Shown here: positions 34,725 to 42,649 of the stretch, piece after piece
Numbering within the stretch: the stretch's first letter is position 1
How the letters are laid out: the number at the start of each line of letters is the position of its first letter
From: Nitrospira sp. CG24A
Lineage (GTDB): Bacteria; Nitrospirota; Nitrospiria; Nitrospirales; Nitrospiraceae
Length of the DNA: 64,000 nucleotides
Direction of reading: 5' to 3'
Assembly: GCA_002869925.2 (NCBI GenBank)
Contig: NEWT02000035.1
Span: forward strand, 327,015-391,014
Position numbers and translations under genes: made by a program
The notes under the pieces: generated by a model
Told to the model about the DNA's origin: nothing
Databases searched by the model: none
The model's input: the letters and a program-made list of their open reading frames with translations, nothing else

Positions 34725-35762
34725 CTAGTCCCAGGTTCTCGGGTAATACCCTGTGTGCCAATATTCAAATAAGACGACTTTCCAGATTTCATCGACCGTG
34801 AGATGCTGTTCCCATGGTGGCATCACAGAAGCCCAGGGAAACCCTTCATTTGGCAAACCGATCCCACCCTTGGAGACACGCCAGAAGATGAATGTTTCTT
34901 GTAATTGCGCGATCGTACCTGGATCGGTAAAGTTTGCGGGGATCGGATTGAATGCGAAGGCATGGAGACCACGTCCGTTTAAATTATCGCCATGGCAGAA
35001 GTGGCAATTTTGATAGAAAATCTCTCCGCCCTCACGTACATATTTGAGGTATCCTTGCGCATCCTTATCCCAAGGGTTGGCATTCGGCTTCATCAAACGG
35101 CCCATCCCCTGTTCAACGATATTGGCGTTGCTATATTCTTGATCGTATTTTCCTTCAGGATTAACACGATAGGGATTCTGAGATGTTTGAAGTGTATAGG
35201 TCTTCCCATGCACCTTAGTACTGGCCGGTGGGGCAGGGTGCACGGTGCGCAACTCAATCGGCTCTTCAGATTTTGGGACCATGGCATTGTATGAAAATCC
35301 ACCGATCAAGATCGGTATAATGACTAGGTACCCAATGCGCAATGCCTTGGCACCCCCGGTCTTGGCATCCAAAACGTTCATGATTGGCTGTTTAAACTTC
35401 TTCCAATCTTCTTCGTTCGCAGACACCCACATGAAGATAGCCACCAGAGAGATCGTCCCATACATGGCGCGAACGCTGAACGGAATGGGTGGATAGATGC
35501 GGAACTTCAAATAAATAAGAAGGAATGCCCAAAAAAGGATCCCCTGCCAAAACCGCGGGAATGGCATTCCCATGGCCGCCATCATATAACTAAGCCCTGT
35601 GAAACCAGCGACAAACAACGTGAGTTCCGCAATCACTTGAACCGGCATGTACCCTTCGATCAGGCGTACTGTATTTGATGGAACGATGCCCACAGTCATT
35701 GCAGCAAGCAGAAGTATTCCTGCTGCCCCCATCAGTGCTGCGACTGACATTAATGCTTTCAT
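34725..35762 (-). CDS. Membrane-anchored monoheme cytochrome c
   Basis: A 345-residue protein with about four N-terminal helices (ALMGAAGILLLAAMTVGIV, LTLFVAGFTGLSYMMAAMG, GILFWAFLLIYLKF, MYGTISLVAIFMWV) and a fifth near 145 (IGYLVIIPILIGGFSY). A periplasmic C-terminal cytochrome c domain with CHFCHGDNLNGRG (~255) follows, and the axial Met is probably in WASVMPPWEQ. It lies 43 bp after the larger cytochrome gene. It probably shuttles electrons between the other cytochromes and the oxidase. Confidence 0.85.
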   Translation of the reverse strand: MKALMSVAALMGAAGILLLAAMTVGIVPSNTVRLIEGYMPVQVIAELTLFVAGFTGLSYMMAAMGMPFPRFWQGILFWAFLLIYLKFRIYPPIPFSVRAMYGTISLVAIFMWVSANEEDWKKFKQPIMNVLDAKTGGAKALRIGYLVIIPILIGGFSYNAMVPKSEEPIELRTVHPAPPASTKVHGKTYTLQTSQNPYRVNPEGKYDQEYSNANIVEQGMGRLMKPNANPWDKDAQGYLKYVREGGEIFYQNCHFCHGDNLNGRGLHAFAFNPIPANFTDPGTIAQLQETFIFWRVSKGGIGLPNEGFPWASVMPPWEQHLTVDEIWKVVLFEYWHTGYYPRTWD

Positions 35763-35805
35763 CGGTGAACTCCGTTTACTCGATAAAAGAGATAAATAGC
35801 CACAA

Positions 35806-37119
35806 TCATGAAATCTTCGGTGGCGGCGAACCCACCTTTACCTGCGACAGATAATCGACGATCTTTTTAATAGCGCCAGCGCTCAACTTTTGACCAAATA
35901 TTTTCGGCATCGTATTATCAGGGAATGGCTTGACTACATAGATGCTGGGTGCAACGATTGATTCCATGATGTAGTCCGGAACGGTCTTTGCCGTTCCCTT
36001 GTAATCTTTGTCCTTCATGCGAAGCAGAGCATTCGTACCCTCTTCAAGCACAGGACCGATCGTCCCCTTCGCTCCTGGAATGCCAGGGATCGTATGGCAG
36101 GCTACGCACTGAGCCTTCTGAAAAATCTGATCCACTGGCTCAGTTCCATCCGCCATCAGATCGCCCCCGCCACCCCCTGCCTTCTCTTCCTGCTGTTTAG
36201 GCCTGTCAGCTTCGGGAACAAACTTCTCATACGATTTAATAATCTCTTCGTATGATGGAGCATCAACCCCCTCACGAAGATATAGCCAGGTGTCCACGGC
36301 AGCTAATTCTGGAAGGCTCAGCGATATCGGTGGCTTGTGAATAGACGGCATCGGGCTCTCTTTGTCGTTTGTCCCCTTCACACCGTAACCCGCAACAACA
36401 TAACAGCTTGGGCAGGCATGGGATTCTGCAATATACTCTTGGCCATTTTCTGCGGTGCCTGAACCGGGGAACGCCTCTTTTTGTGCAAAGTCTCTGGCTT
36501 CCGCCTTCCCCTTGCTATACTTCGGATCCTCTAACCGCTCCTTGCCTGCTCGCCCTGGAAGACCTACCAAGTTGGGCGCGCGTTCACCCAGCATTCCTGC
36601 GTGGAATGCGTGACAGAGAGGACATTGGCCTTTCCCAACAGCACCCTGTTCTTTGTTTTTGCCAATTCCACCGAAAATGATCTTCTCACCTTCATCGGCA
36701 AGTGCCTGGGCAGACATAGAAGAAAAATCCAATTTCACTTCTGCAGGAGGAAATCCCCCTTCGACCTGCGGCAACCAGTTCCCATATCCTGACAGGCCGG
36801 CGGCAACCAGAAACATAAAGCCACCGATCTTAAACAATGCAGCATGATTAGGGAAATAGATCCCCATCATGAAGCAGGTTGTAGTGATGAGCACTAAGGA
36901 GACGGGAAGCATCCGGTTTGCTTCATAAAAGCTCCCCTTATAATGTGCAATTGCCAGCATTAGTAAAAAGGCGCAAACCGTGCCGATTAAGAGCTTGAAC
37001 AACGAGCGCTTCCTTGCAACCCCATCTTTACTGGATACGAGGGAATACACGAAGAGACCGGCTAGGAGCGCGAATAGCGGCCACCCTATTGTTACAGCTT
37101 CCTTAACTAGATCGCCCAC
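35806..37119 (-). CDS. Membrane-anchored multi-module cytochrome c with one CXXCY
   Basis: A 437-residue protein starting at GTG 37119 (AGGAGG 9 bases upstream). Four N-terminal helices (e.g. WPLFALLAGLFVYSLV, LIGTVCAFLLMLAIAH) precede periplasmic cytochrome c modules: CPLCHAFHAG (~170), CPSCYVVAGYG (~235) and CVACHTIPGIPG (~345, axial Met in DNTMPKIFG). The middle site has Tyr in place of the haem-ligand His, so it may bind no haem or bind it unusually. A Gly-rich linker (EEKAGGGGGDLMAD) precedes the last module. It is encoded 82 bp downstream of bd-like oxidase 1. Confidence 0.87.
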   Translation of the reverse strand: MGDLVKEAVTIGWPLFALLAGLFVYSLVSSKDGVARKRSLFKLLIGTVCAFLLMLAIAHYKGSFYEANRMLPVSLVLITTTCFMMGIYFPNHAALFKIGGFMFLVAAGLSGYGNWLPQVEGGFPPAEVKLDFSSMSAQALADEGEKIIFGGIGKNKEQGAVGKGQCPLCHAFHAGMLGERAPNLVGLPGRAGKERLEDPKYSKGKAEARDFAQKEAFPGSGTAENGQEYIAESHACPSCYVVAGYGVKGTNDKESPMPSIHKPPISLSLPELAAVDTWLYLREGVDAPSYEEIIKSYEKFVPEADRPKQQEEKAGGGGGDLMADGTEPVDQIFQKAQCVACHTIPGIPGAKGTIGPVLEEGTNALLRMKDKDYKGTAKTVPDYIMESIVAPSIYVVKPFPDNTMPKIFGQKLSAGAIKKIVDYLSQVKVGSPPPKIS

Positions 37120-37201
37120 GAATGTACCCTCCTGAGGTTCGGGCTGGAAAGAGGCACCGGCTCTGCGCCCCCATTCCCCCAACCAAAATCCTTAAAGATG
37201 A

Positions 37202-39115
37202 TTAGTGGCCCCCAGCCGGCTGCGGTGCGCCGCCTGGAACCCCTGCCTTCGCCTCAACAGGCGCCTTCTTCATCCCGAGGCTTCCCAGCCAGAAGACGAA
37301 TAGGATACTCACCCAGAAGAACAACACATTGAATGAAATCATGTTCGCGGCAAAACCCACCGTATGTGTATAGGCCCAAGGTGAGTTATCGCGCATAATC
37401 TCATTGACATGCCAGAATAATCGGACCGAAGAACGGATGTATCCCATCAATCCCATCATCCAGGTAAAGGCCGTTGCAAGCATGATTAACGCATATTGCG
37501 ATCGAACAGAGATCTTTCCCCATTCAATCGCCCCCATCTGTTTGGCGCCCTTCATCATGGCTGCGTTCAACGGAAACATGAAGAAGAGACAGGACAGCGT
37601 TGTGGCGACCTGCGGTACTGAGAGACCCACTCGCACGTTTGCCGGGATGTAATACCCATAGATGGCCAGCCAGATAATGTTCACATAGGCGCATGCGAAG
37701 AAAACGCCCATGAAAATGTTACCGAACTTCGACCAGGATACCGTCGAAACCTTATTCCCTCGCATGTACCAGACGAAGCTCAGAATGGTGGTGGTGATGA
37801 TCACATTAATTCCACCGTTCTTAGCCGACATAACCCCGTAGTTTCCAAGCACCGGATGCTGTTGACCACCCATCGCTTTGAGTTCCGCTGGAGTCATGAC
37901 GATCGTGTGGGGGGTAATGAACACGAGGTAGCCGCAACAGAGAATAAATACGAGATACTTAATGTAGCGTTGATATTTCTCAGCCCCGCGCATCCGACCC
38001 AGCGCCTGCCAGAGATAATAGTTTGTACTCAAGAAGAGAATGCCGATCATGGTGGCCTGAATAATGAAAAGCCACGCCAGGAGGCCTCCCATGAGCGTAA
38101 TCCCCATCTGTTGGCGATAGGCATACACCTCGCGCATCAACCAGTAGCCGGCAAACGGCAAGGGAATTAAGAACGCCACACCAAGCGCCATCGCGATATA
38201 CCCCATCCAGTCATAGTGCGCACGATCCTCGTCTGTCTTGGAGGCCAAGAACTTATATGCTGCGTAGGCAGCCACGACACCGCCGCCAAATGCCATATTT
38301 CCCAAAATGCGATGCACATTGAGCGGGTTCCATAGGGCAGTATGAATGACGTGCCAGATGTTCCCCAGATAGCGACCCTGCTCATCGACGCCGGCAGGCG
38401 ACATCATAAAGCCGATCCATGAATTCGCCAGGAACATGAGCAAGGTACCGATGACGTTTAAGATTACGGACATGCTCAAGTGAATCCACTTGAGGAACCC
38501 GTCTCTCATCTTGTCCCAACCGTAATAGTAGATGTAGAGCGTTCCACTCTCCGCCACAAACATCAACGCATAGATATGCATGACCGGGCGGAAGATACCG
38601 GATAAATAGCCGAAAAATGCGGGGTACAGCGTCAAGAAAGTGAAGATGAGAATACCACCCAGAATTGCGGTCAGCGAATAGGCCGTCAGACTGATTTTAA
38701 TGAAGTCATAGGCGAGCTGATCGTACCGCTTCGCCATCGCCTTATCCTTCGTCACCACTCCCATAAATTCGATCACCATGCAGAAGATCGGCACTGCGAG
38801 CACAAAACTCCCGTAGTAGAGATGCTGCTGGTTGGCAAACCAGAGCAATACACGGCTCTCAAAGTTGTACCGCGGATAGTCCCGAGGGCCATCGACAGTC
38901 TTCGGAGCAGGGGCGCCGACGACAATACCCTCCGTCTTATAATAGACGTCTCGTCCCTTCTCGACTTTCGCCTCACCCTCCTTCTTCACCGCATCAGGGG
39001 CATCCGCGCCCATAGCCAGTGATGGAAGCGATACAGCGATGGGGAGCAGGAGAAGGCCAACCATCGCGCAAAGCGCCATGATTGAAAAAATCTTCTTCCC
39101 GGCTACACGTCCCAT
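37202..39115 (-). CDS. Cytochrome bd-like terminal oxidase, paralogue 1
   Basis: A 637-residue membrane protein with an N-terminal signal-like helix (IMALCAMVGLLLLPIAVSLP), a short periplasmic segment and about 13 further helices, much longer than CydA. It keeps CydA-like features: His in FANQQHLYYGSFVLAVP and the NPLNVHRILGNMAFGG block. The quinol-loop GRQPW of CydA is not visible. Histidines in IWHVIHTALWNPLNVHR, FITPHTIVM and QQHPVLGNYGVMS are shared with paralogue 2. Proteins like this are proposed terminal oxidases of Nitrospira with possible extra haem/copper sites. AAGGAGG precedes ATG 39115. Next genes: two cytochromes c. Confidence 0.87.
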   Translation of the reverse strand: MGRVAGKKIFSIMALCAMVGLLLLPIAVSLPSLAMGADAPDAVKKEGEAKVEKGRDVYYKTEGIVVGAPAPKTVDGPRDYPRYNFESRVLLWFANQQHLYYGSFVLAVPIFCMVIEFMGVVTKDKAMAKRYDQLAYDFIKISLTAYSLTAILGGILIFTFLTLYPAFFGYLSGIFRPVMHIYALMFVAESGTLYIYYYGWDKMRDGFLKWIHLSMSVILNVIGTLLMFLANSWIGFMMSPAGVDEQGRYLGNIWHVIHTALWNPLNVHRILGNMAFGGGVVAAYAAYKFLASKTDEDRAHYDWMGYIAMALGVAFLIPLPFAGYWLMREVYAYRQQMGITLMGGLLAWLFIIQATMIGILFLSTNYYLWQALGRMRGAEKYQRYIKYLVFILCCGYLVFITPHTIVMTPAELKAMGGQQHPVLGNYGVMSAKNGGINVIITTTILSFVWYMRGNKVSTVSWSKFGNIFMGVFFACAYVNIIWLAIYGYYIPANVRVGLSVPQVATTLSCLFFMFPLNAAMMKGAKQMGAIEWGKISVRSQYALIMLATAFTWMMGLMGYIRSSVRLFWHVNEIMRDNSPWAYTHTVGFAANMISFNVLFFWVSILFVFWLGSLGMKKAPVEAKAGVPGGAPQPAGGH

Positions 39116-39198
39116 GAAATACCTCCTTGATGCATTCTGAAAAAGACTCATAACGATCCCCTGCAAGCTCGACTAAAGACGGAATGAACGCCTAAGGC

Positions 39199-39321
39199 CT
39201 ACTTCCGGAATAAATACCAGAAGTCCAGTCCCTGCGAGTCCATCAAGAAGTGGTCAACTGCGAGAAAATAGGTAATGCAAACTGCCAATGACACCACCAC
39301 GTATACGACTGTCATACCCAT
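39199..39321 (-). CDS. 40-residue single-helix membrane protein A
   Basis: MGMTVVYVVVSLAVCITYFL then AVDHFLMDSQGLDFWYLFRK. There is one hydrophobic helix (residues ~3-22) followed by a short acidic/aromatic tail. GGAGGGAGTGCA precedes the ATG. It lies 83 bp upstream of bd-like oxidase 1 on the same strand. Its size and layout resemble small oxidase subunits (CydX, CcoQ, CtaJ type), but no homology can be shown from the sequence alone. Confidence 0.7.
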   Translation of the reverse strand: MGMTVVYVVVSLAVCITYFLAVDHFLMDSQGLDFWYLFRK

Positions 39322-39381
39322 TGCACTCCCTCCCTAAACCTTGCCAACATCCAAGAAGCTATAGCGCTGTATCGGCCCCGC

Positions 39382-39504
39382 TTAACAGGGGCACTGAATT
39401 CCAGCAAACCAATAAAAAAACCACAGCCCCACCGCACACGTAATGTAAAAAATCATCTTTCCGACTCTGACCTTTATCTCGCTATCTGGTGCTGCCGTAG
39501 CCAT
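39382..39504 (-). CDS. 40-residue single-helix membrane protein B
   Basis: MATAAPDSEIKVRVGKMIFY followed by ITCAVGLWFFYWFAGIQCPC and a stop. A polar N-terminus, a helix at ~17-34 and a C-terminal CPC motif. AAGGAG lies 6 bases before the ATG. It is encoded 60 bp upstream of protein A and reads into the bd-like oxidase operon. The terminal CPC could bind metal. Probably a micro-subunit of the oxidase complex. Confidence 0.68.
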   Translation of the reverse strand: MATAAPDSEIKVRVGKMIFYITCAVGLWFFYWFAGIQCPC

Positions 39505-39561
39505 TACGTCTCCTTCTCTCGTGATGCAGTCAATACATCCAGACCCAACTCAGCGAGTTTC

Positions 39562-39590
39562 TTGACACACAGATATCCGTGTGTTATTCA
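39562..39590 (+). promoter_or_regulatory. Predicted promoter with internal palindrome
   Basis: TTGACA (39562-39567), a 17-bp spacer and TATTCA (39585-39590) lie upstream of the small plus-strand gene at 39629. The spacer holds the inverted repeat CACACAGATATCCGTGTG, a possible operator between the divergent genes. Confidence 0.45.
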
Positions 39591-39628
39591 AAATTCCTTG
39601 CAGAACACCAAAAATCAGGGGACACTCA

Positions 39629-39733
39629 ATGGCAAAAAAATCAAAAGTGTTCGACATTATAGTTTTGGCCGGAATGGTTGTCAATATACTTTTGGCCGTG
39701 TTTCTCATTCTCTACTACTTTGATTTCTTGTAA
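39629..39733 (+). CDS. 34-residue single-helix membrane protein C
   Basis: MAKKSKVFDIIVLAGMVVNI then LLAVFLILYYFDFL. A basic N-terminus precedes one long helix (~9-30), giving a cytoplasmic N-terminus by the positive-inside rule. AGGGGA lies 8 bases upstream and a -35/-10 pair is at 39562-39590. It is the only plus-strand gene between the two respiratory operons. Function unknown. Confidence 0.6.
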   Translation: MAKKSKVFDIIVLAGMVVNILLAVFLILYYFDFL

Positions 39734-39753
39734 GTTTCACAGGGTCTTCCCGT

Positions 39754-40644
39754 TCATTTTTTCTCTGATTTCACACCAGAAACCGCGCAACGAAATCCAA
39801 TCGTTTCATCGCGAAAATCCTGAACCATCTTGCTCCGGCTGGTAATGCGAATATCCGCTCCAGTAGTCGCGTAGCCTCCTCCACGAAGCACCCGAAATAC
39901 ACCATGATCAGGGCTGGGGGGGTTCTGATCCGGAGCCTCTTCGTAGTAGCGTTCCGCATACCAATCATCTACCCACTCCATGACATTACCTGCTCCATCC
40001 ATCACACCGTACGGACTCGTATCTGTCAGAACCGTCCCGACAATTGCGGAGACTTCATGGCCATCCTCTACCCTCGCCCAATTGGCTCCGTTGGGCTGCT
40101 CAACATTACCCCAAGGCCACAGGCGTCCATCAGATCCTCGCATCGCTTTCTCCCACTCAGCCTCAGTCGGAAGTCGCTTTCCTTTCCAATGACAATAGGC
40201 CTCCGCATCCTCCCATGACACATAGACCACAGGCTGATTGATGCTTAACATCTTGCTCATATTCTTGGCGTAACGAGCAGGAGGACCGGACTTGCGATGC
40301 CCGGTCGCATCCACAAATTGCTGGTACTGAAAATTAGTCGTTTCGTACCGATCAATAGCAAAGGCACCCAACATCAGCGTCCGTTGCGGTCGCTCGTCGA
40401 ATCCACCATGATCGGTCCCGCGGATAAAGGGTCCTGACGGAATTGAAACCATTTCCTCCGAGACCGGCTCTTCATGAGCTGCCTGAGACGGAGCATGCGA
40501 CTCAGATGGGGTTGAATTTATGGAATCCGCAGGCGGCGCTTCAAATGGAGTCAACGTGGTACCTCGAAGGATTCCCATGATAGGAATCGCAGCAAATGCA
40601 AGGACGGCAATGAGAAACATGACCTTGAATTTGGTTTCAAGCAT
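39754..40644 (-). CDS. Membrane-anchored FGE-like (SUMF1-fold) protein 2
   Basis: A 296-residue protein. The N-terminal TM anchor (VMFLIAVLAFAAIPIMGIL) is followed by a SUMF1/FGE-sulfatase domain: MVSIPSGPFIRGTDHGGFDE, YCHWKGKRLPTEAEWEKA, SPYGVMDGAGNVMEWVDDWY and FRVLRGGGYATTGADIR. Formylglycine-generating enzymes need a catalytic Cys pair after RGGS; here that position reads RGGGYATTGADIRITSRSKM with no Cys. It is therefore probably a binding or structural relative, not an FGE. It lies 5 bp after FGE-like protein 1 in the operon of bd-like oxidase 2. Confidence 0.85.
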   Translation of the reverse strand: MLETKFKVMFLIAVLAFAAIPIMGILRGTTLTPFEAPPADSINSTPSESHAPSQAAHEEPVSEEMVSIPSGPFIRGTDHGGFDERPQRTLMLGAFAIDRYETTNFQYQQFVDATGHRKSGPPARYAKNMSKMLSINQPVVYVSWEDAEAYCHWKGKRLPTEAEWEKAMRGSDGRLWPWGNVEQPNGANWARVEDGHEVSAIVGTVLTDTSPYGVMDGAGNVMEWVDDWYAERYYEEAPDQNPPSPDHGVFRVLRGGGYATTGADIRITSRSKMVQDFRDETIGFRCAVSGVKSEKK

Positions 40645-40649
40645 GTCGG

Positions 40650-41573
40650 TTATGACGCCACGGGACTGTCGCTGGCCTCCATATCACTTGCACAACGAAA
40701 CCCAATCGTAATATCCGTCCGCCAGGCTTTCGCGGCAAATCGCTTGGACAGCCGCGCAGTATGTTCGGTCTCCCGCCACGACCCCCCACGCACCACTTTC
40801 AAATCTGCACGGTCCGGACCTTTCGGATCACGAAAGGGCGCCTTCTGGTAATAATGCTCATCGTATGAATCGGCAACCCATTCCGCGACATTCCCTGTCA
40901 TGTCGTAAATGCCATAGGGACTTCTCCCCGACTCGAAGGACCCGGGAGGCGCAAGATATCGATAGCCATCTTCGTTCCCATCCAGGTTCGCATTAGCCCG
41001 GCCATTCTTGACGGTATCACCCCACGCATATTTCCGTCTTCCCTCACCGCGGCCGGCCTTTTCCCATTCCGCCTCCGTAGGAAGACGCTTTCCGGCCCAT
41101 TTACAATAGGCCGCCGCCTCATCCCAGGTCATGCTCATCGCCGCAAACTCAGGCTTCAGTAGCTTAGATTGATCGTCTTCAAACACTTCGATCTTGGGTA
41201 GCTGCCGCTTGGTCATTTTGGCGAACCGGGCATACTCCTCTTGCGACACTTCTTTTCTATCGATATAGAATGCGCCTAAAAACACTTGCCGTTCCGGCAC
41301 CTCATCTGGATCACCATCTTTGCTCCCCATAATGAACGGGCCATCGGGAACCTGCACCATCTCTCGCCCTTCATCTCCTATTTTCGTCTTATACATAGAA
41401 TAATCCAGAGAGGGCGCGCTGGTTGGCGCAAGCCGAGCCTCGGTCTTAATCGACGCGGCCAGTGCCTTCATCTGCTTCGCCTTATAAGACTCATAGACCA
41501 GCAAGCTGATCATGAGGATGAACGCCCCAAAGACAAATACGATCGAGCCGACAAGCACTCCCTTATTTTCCAT
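40650..41573 (-). CDS. Membrane-anchored FGE-like (SUMF1-fold) protein 1
   Basis: A 307-residue paralogue of the next gene. The TM anchor is at ~8-28 (VGSIVFVFGAFILMISLLVY). The SUMF1 domain spans ~70-300, with MVQVPDGPFIMGSKDGDPDE, YCKWAGKRLPTEAEWEKAG, GIYDMTGNVAEWVADSYDEH and VVRGGSWRETEHTARLSKRF. It lacks the two catalytic cysteines of true FGEs. The domain faces the periplasm. It begins 6 bp after the glycine-zipper gene, so it is co-transcribed with the oxidase paralogue. Confidence 0.85.
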   Translation of the reverse strand: MENKGVLVGSIVFVFGAFILMISLLVYESYKAKQMKALAASIKTEARLAPTSAPSLDYSMYKTKIGDEGREMVQVPDGPFIMGSKDGDPDEVPERQVFLGAFYIDRKEVSQEEYARFAKMTKRQLPKIEVFEDDQSKLLKPEFAAMSMTWDEAAAYCKWAGKRLPTEAEWEKAGRGEGRRKYAWGDTVKNGRANANLDGNEDGYRYLAPPGSFESGRSPYGIYDMTGNVAEWVADSYDEHYYQKAPFRDPKGPDRADLKVVRGGSWRETEHTARLSKRFAAKAWRTDITIGFRCASDMEASDSPVAS

Positions 41574-41579
41574 CGAGCC

Positions 41580-41951
41580 TCATACTCCTCCGGGTGCAGA
41601 TTTTTTCTTTGCCGCTCTCATATCCAGCAGCATCGAAATCTGCACACCGAGAAATCCACCCATCGCAGCACCAGCCCCCGCTCCCACGGATATTCTCTCT
41701 GGTCCGGCAATAAGCCAAGCGAGCGCCCCACCGAGCAGAGTGCCCACTAAAATACTCGCTAAGAAATGCCGCCCCCCCATAAACCCAATCACACCACCGA
41801 GCACCAACCCTACCCCACTCGCCAGCGGCATGATGCCGCCCCCCATAATCATCCCGATCAGCGTCCCGACAGTTCCCATCACGGCGACACCGAACAGGAT
41901 ATCGATCACCTTCTTGAGGGGCGCAACGTATTCCGTGCCGGATTTGGCCAT
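41580..41951 (-). CDS. Glycine-zipper membrane protein
   Basis: A 123-residue hydrophobic protein with repeated small residues ([49 protein letters not shown]), about four short helices and a basic C-terminus ([12 protein letters not shown]). Glycine zippers pack tightly in membranes or form oligomers. No function is known. It is encoded between DUF3047 and the FGE-like proteins (20 bp and 6 bp gaps). Confidence 0.7.
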   Translation of the reverse strand: MAKSGTEYVAPLKKVIDILFGVAVMGTVGTLIGMIMGGGIMPLASGVGLVLGGVIGFMGGRHFLASILVGTLLGGALAWLIAGPERISVGAGAGAAMGGFLGVQISMLLDMRAAKKKSAPGGV

Positions 41952-41971
41952 GCTGACGACCGTCCATTTCT

Positions 41972-42628
41972 CTAATGTCCGGCGCTCGCCACGATCGAAC
42001 CAAAATCGATTTCAACACCGGATGCGGCAATGATCGAGATGCCCCAAGCTTTGGCAGCCGGTTCGTGCTTGTGAATCCTCTTGAAATCCTCATAGACGTT
42101 CACACGTTCCTCGAACCACTCCCCAACAGCCTTCGTACCGCTTTGCACGACGATCTCTGAGCCGCTGAAGATCCCTCCCTCGGTAAGCGTGCCATCAGGC
42201 TTGGTCGCACTCCAGACATACTTCGTAAACACCGGAATAAACATCAGATCGGTATCCAGCGACGCGTACATCGCCGCAATCGGCTCAGTGTCCGTCGTGG
42301 CTTTTTGTAGACGCCAACGCCAGGTGAGGACGGGAAAGGCCTTGGGATCCCAATCGATCTTCTTTTTCTTGATTCGCTGTCCCGCGTCCTTTACGGCCAG
42401 AAAGCTCACACCAGCTTCCGTCTGAACCTTATACGCATCCCGCCCCTTCGACTGGCTTCGTTGATTTTCATGTTCCCAATTCAATGGGAATCCTTCTGCA
42501 TCTTTCGTCTGAAAATCCTCCAGAACCAGGGACTGACTTTGGGCCGTGACCGCGCCCTGCATCACCACGCTTCCACACACGACCAATACGACCGTTAGGT
42601 ATCTCAGAATCATCATCCCTCGCCTCAT
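41972..42628 (-). CDS. DUF3047 domain-containing exported protein
   Basis: A 218-residue protein with a signal peptide ([19 protein letters not shown], mature near QSLVLEDF). The body matches DUF3047: [39 protein letters not shown] and [10 protein letters not shown]. The family is periplasmic, of unknown function, with a jelly-roll-like look. GTAGGAAG lies close to the ATG at 42628; ATG at 42616 is an alternative. It follows bd-like oxidase 2 by about 20 bp. Confidence 0.85.
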   Translation of the reverse strand: MRRGMMILRYLTVVLVVCGSVVMQGAVTAQSQSLVLEDFQTKDAEGFPLNWEHENQRSQSKGRDAYKVQTEAGVSFLAVKDAGQRIKKKKIDWDPKAFPVLTWRWRLQKATTDTEPIAAMYASLDTDLMFIPVFTKYVWSATKPDGTLTEGGIFSGSEIVVQSGTKAVGEWFEERVNVYEDFKRIHKHEPAAKAWGISIIAASGVEIDFGSIVASAGH

Positions 42629-42649
42629 ACTTCCTACCCCTTTCGGATG

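Noticed and set aside
39754..41573. Annotation as active formylglycine-generating enzymes (with sulfatases)
   Set aside because: The two catalytic cysteines are absent and no sulfatase gene is present.
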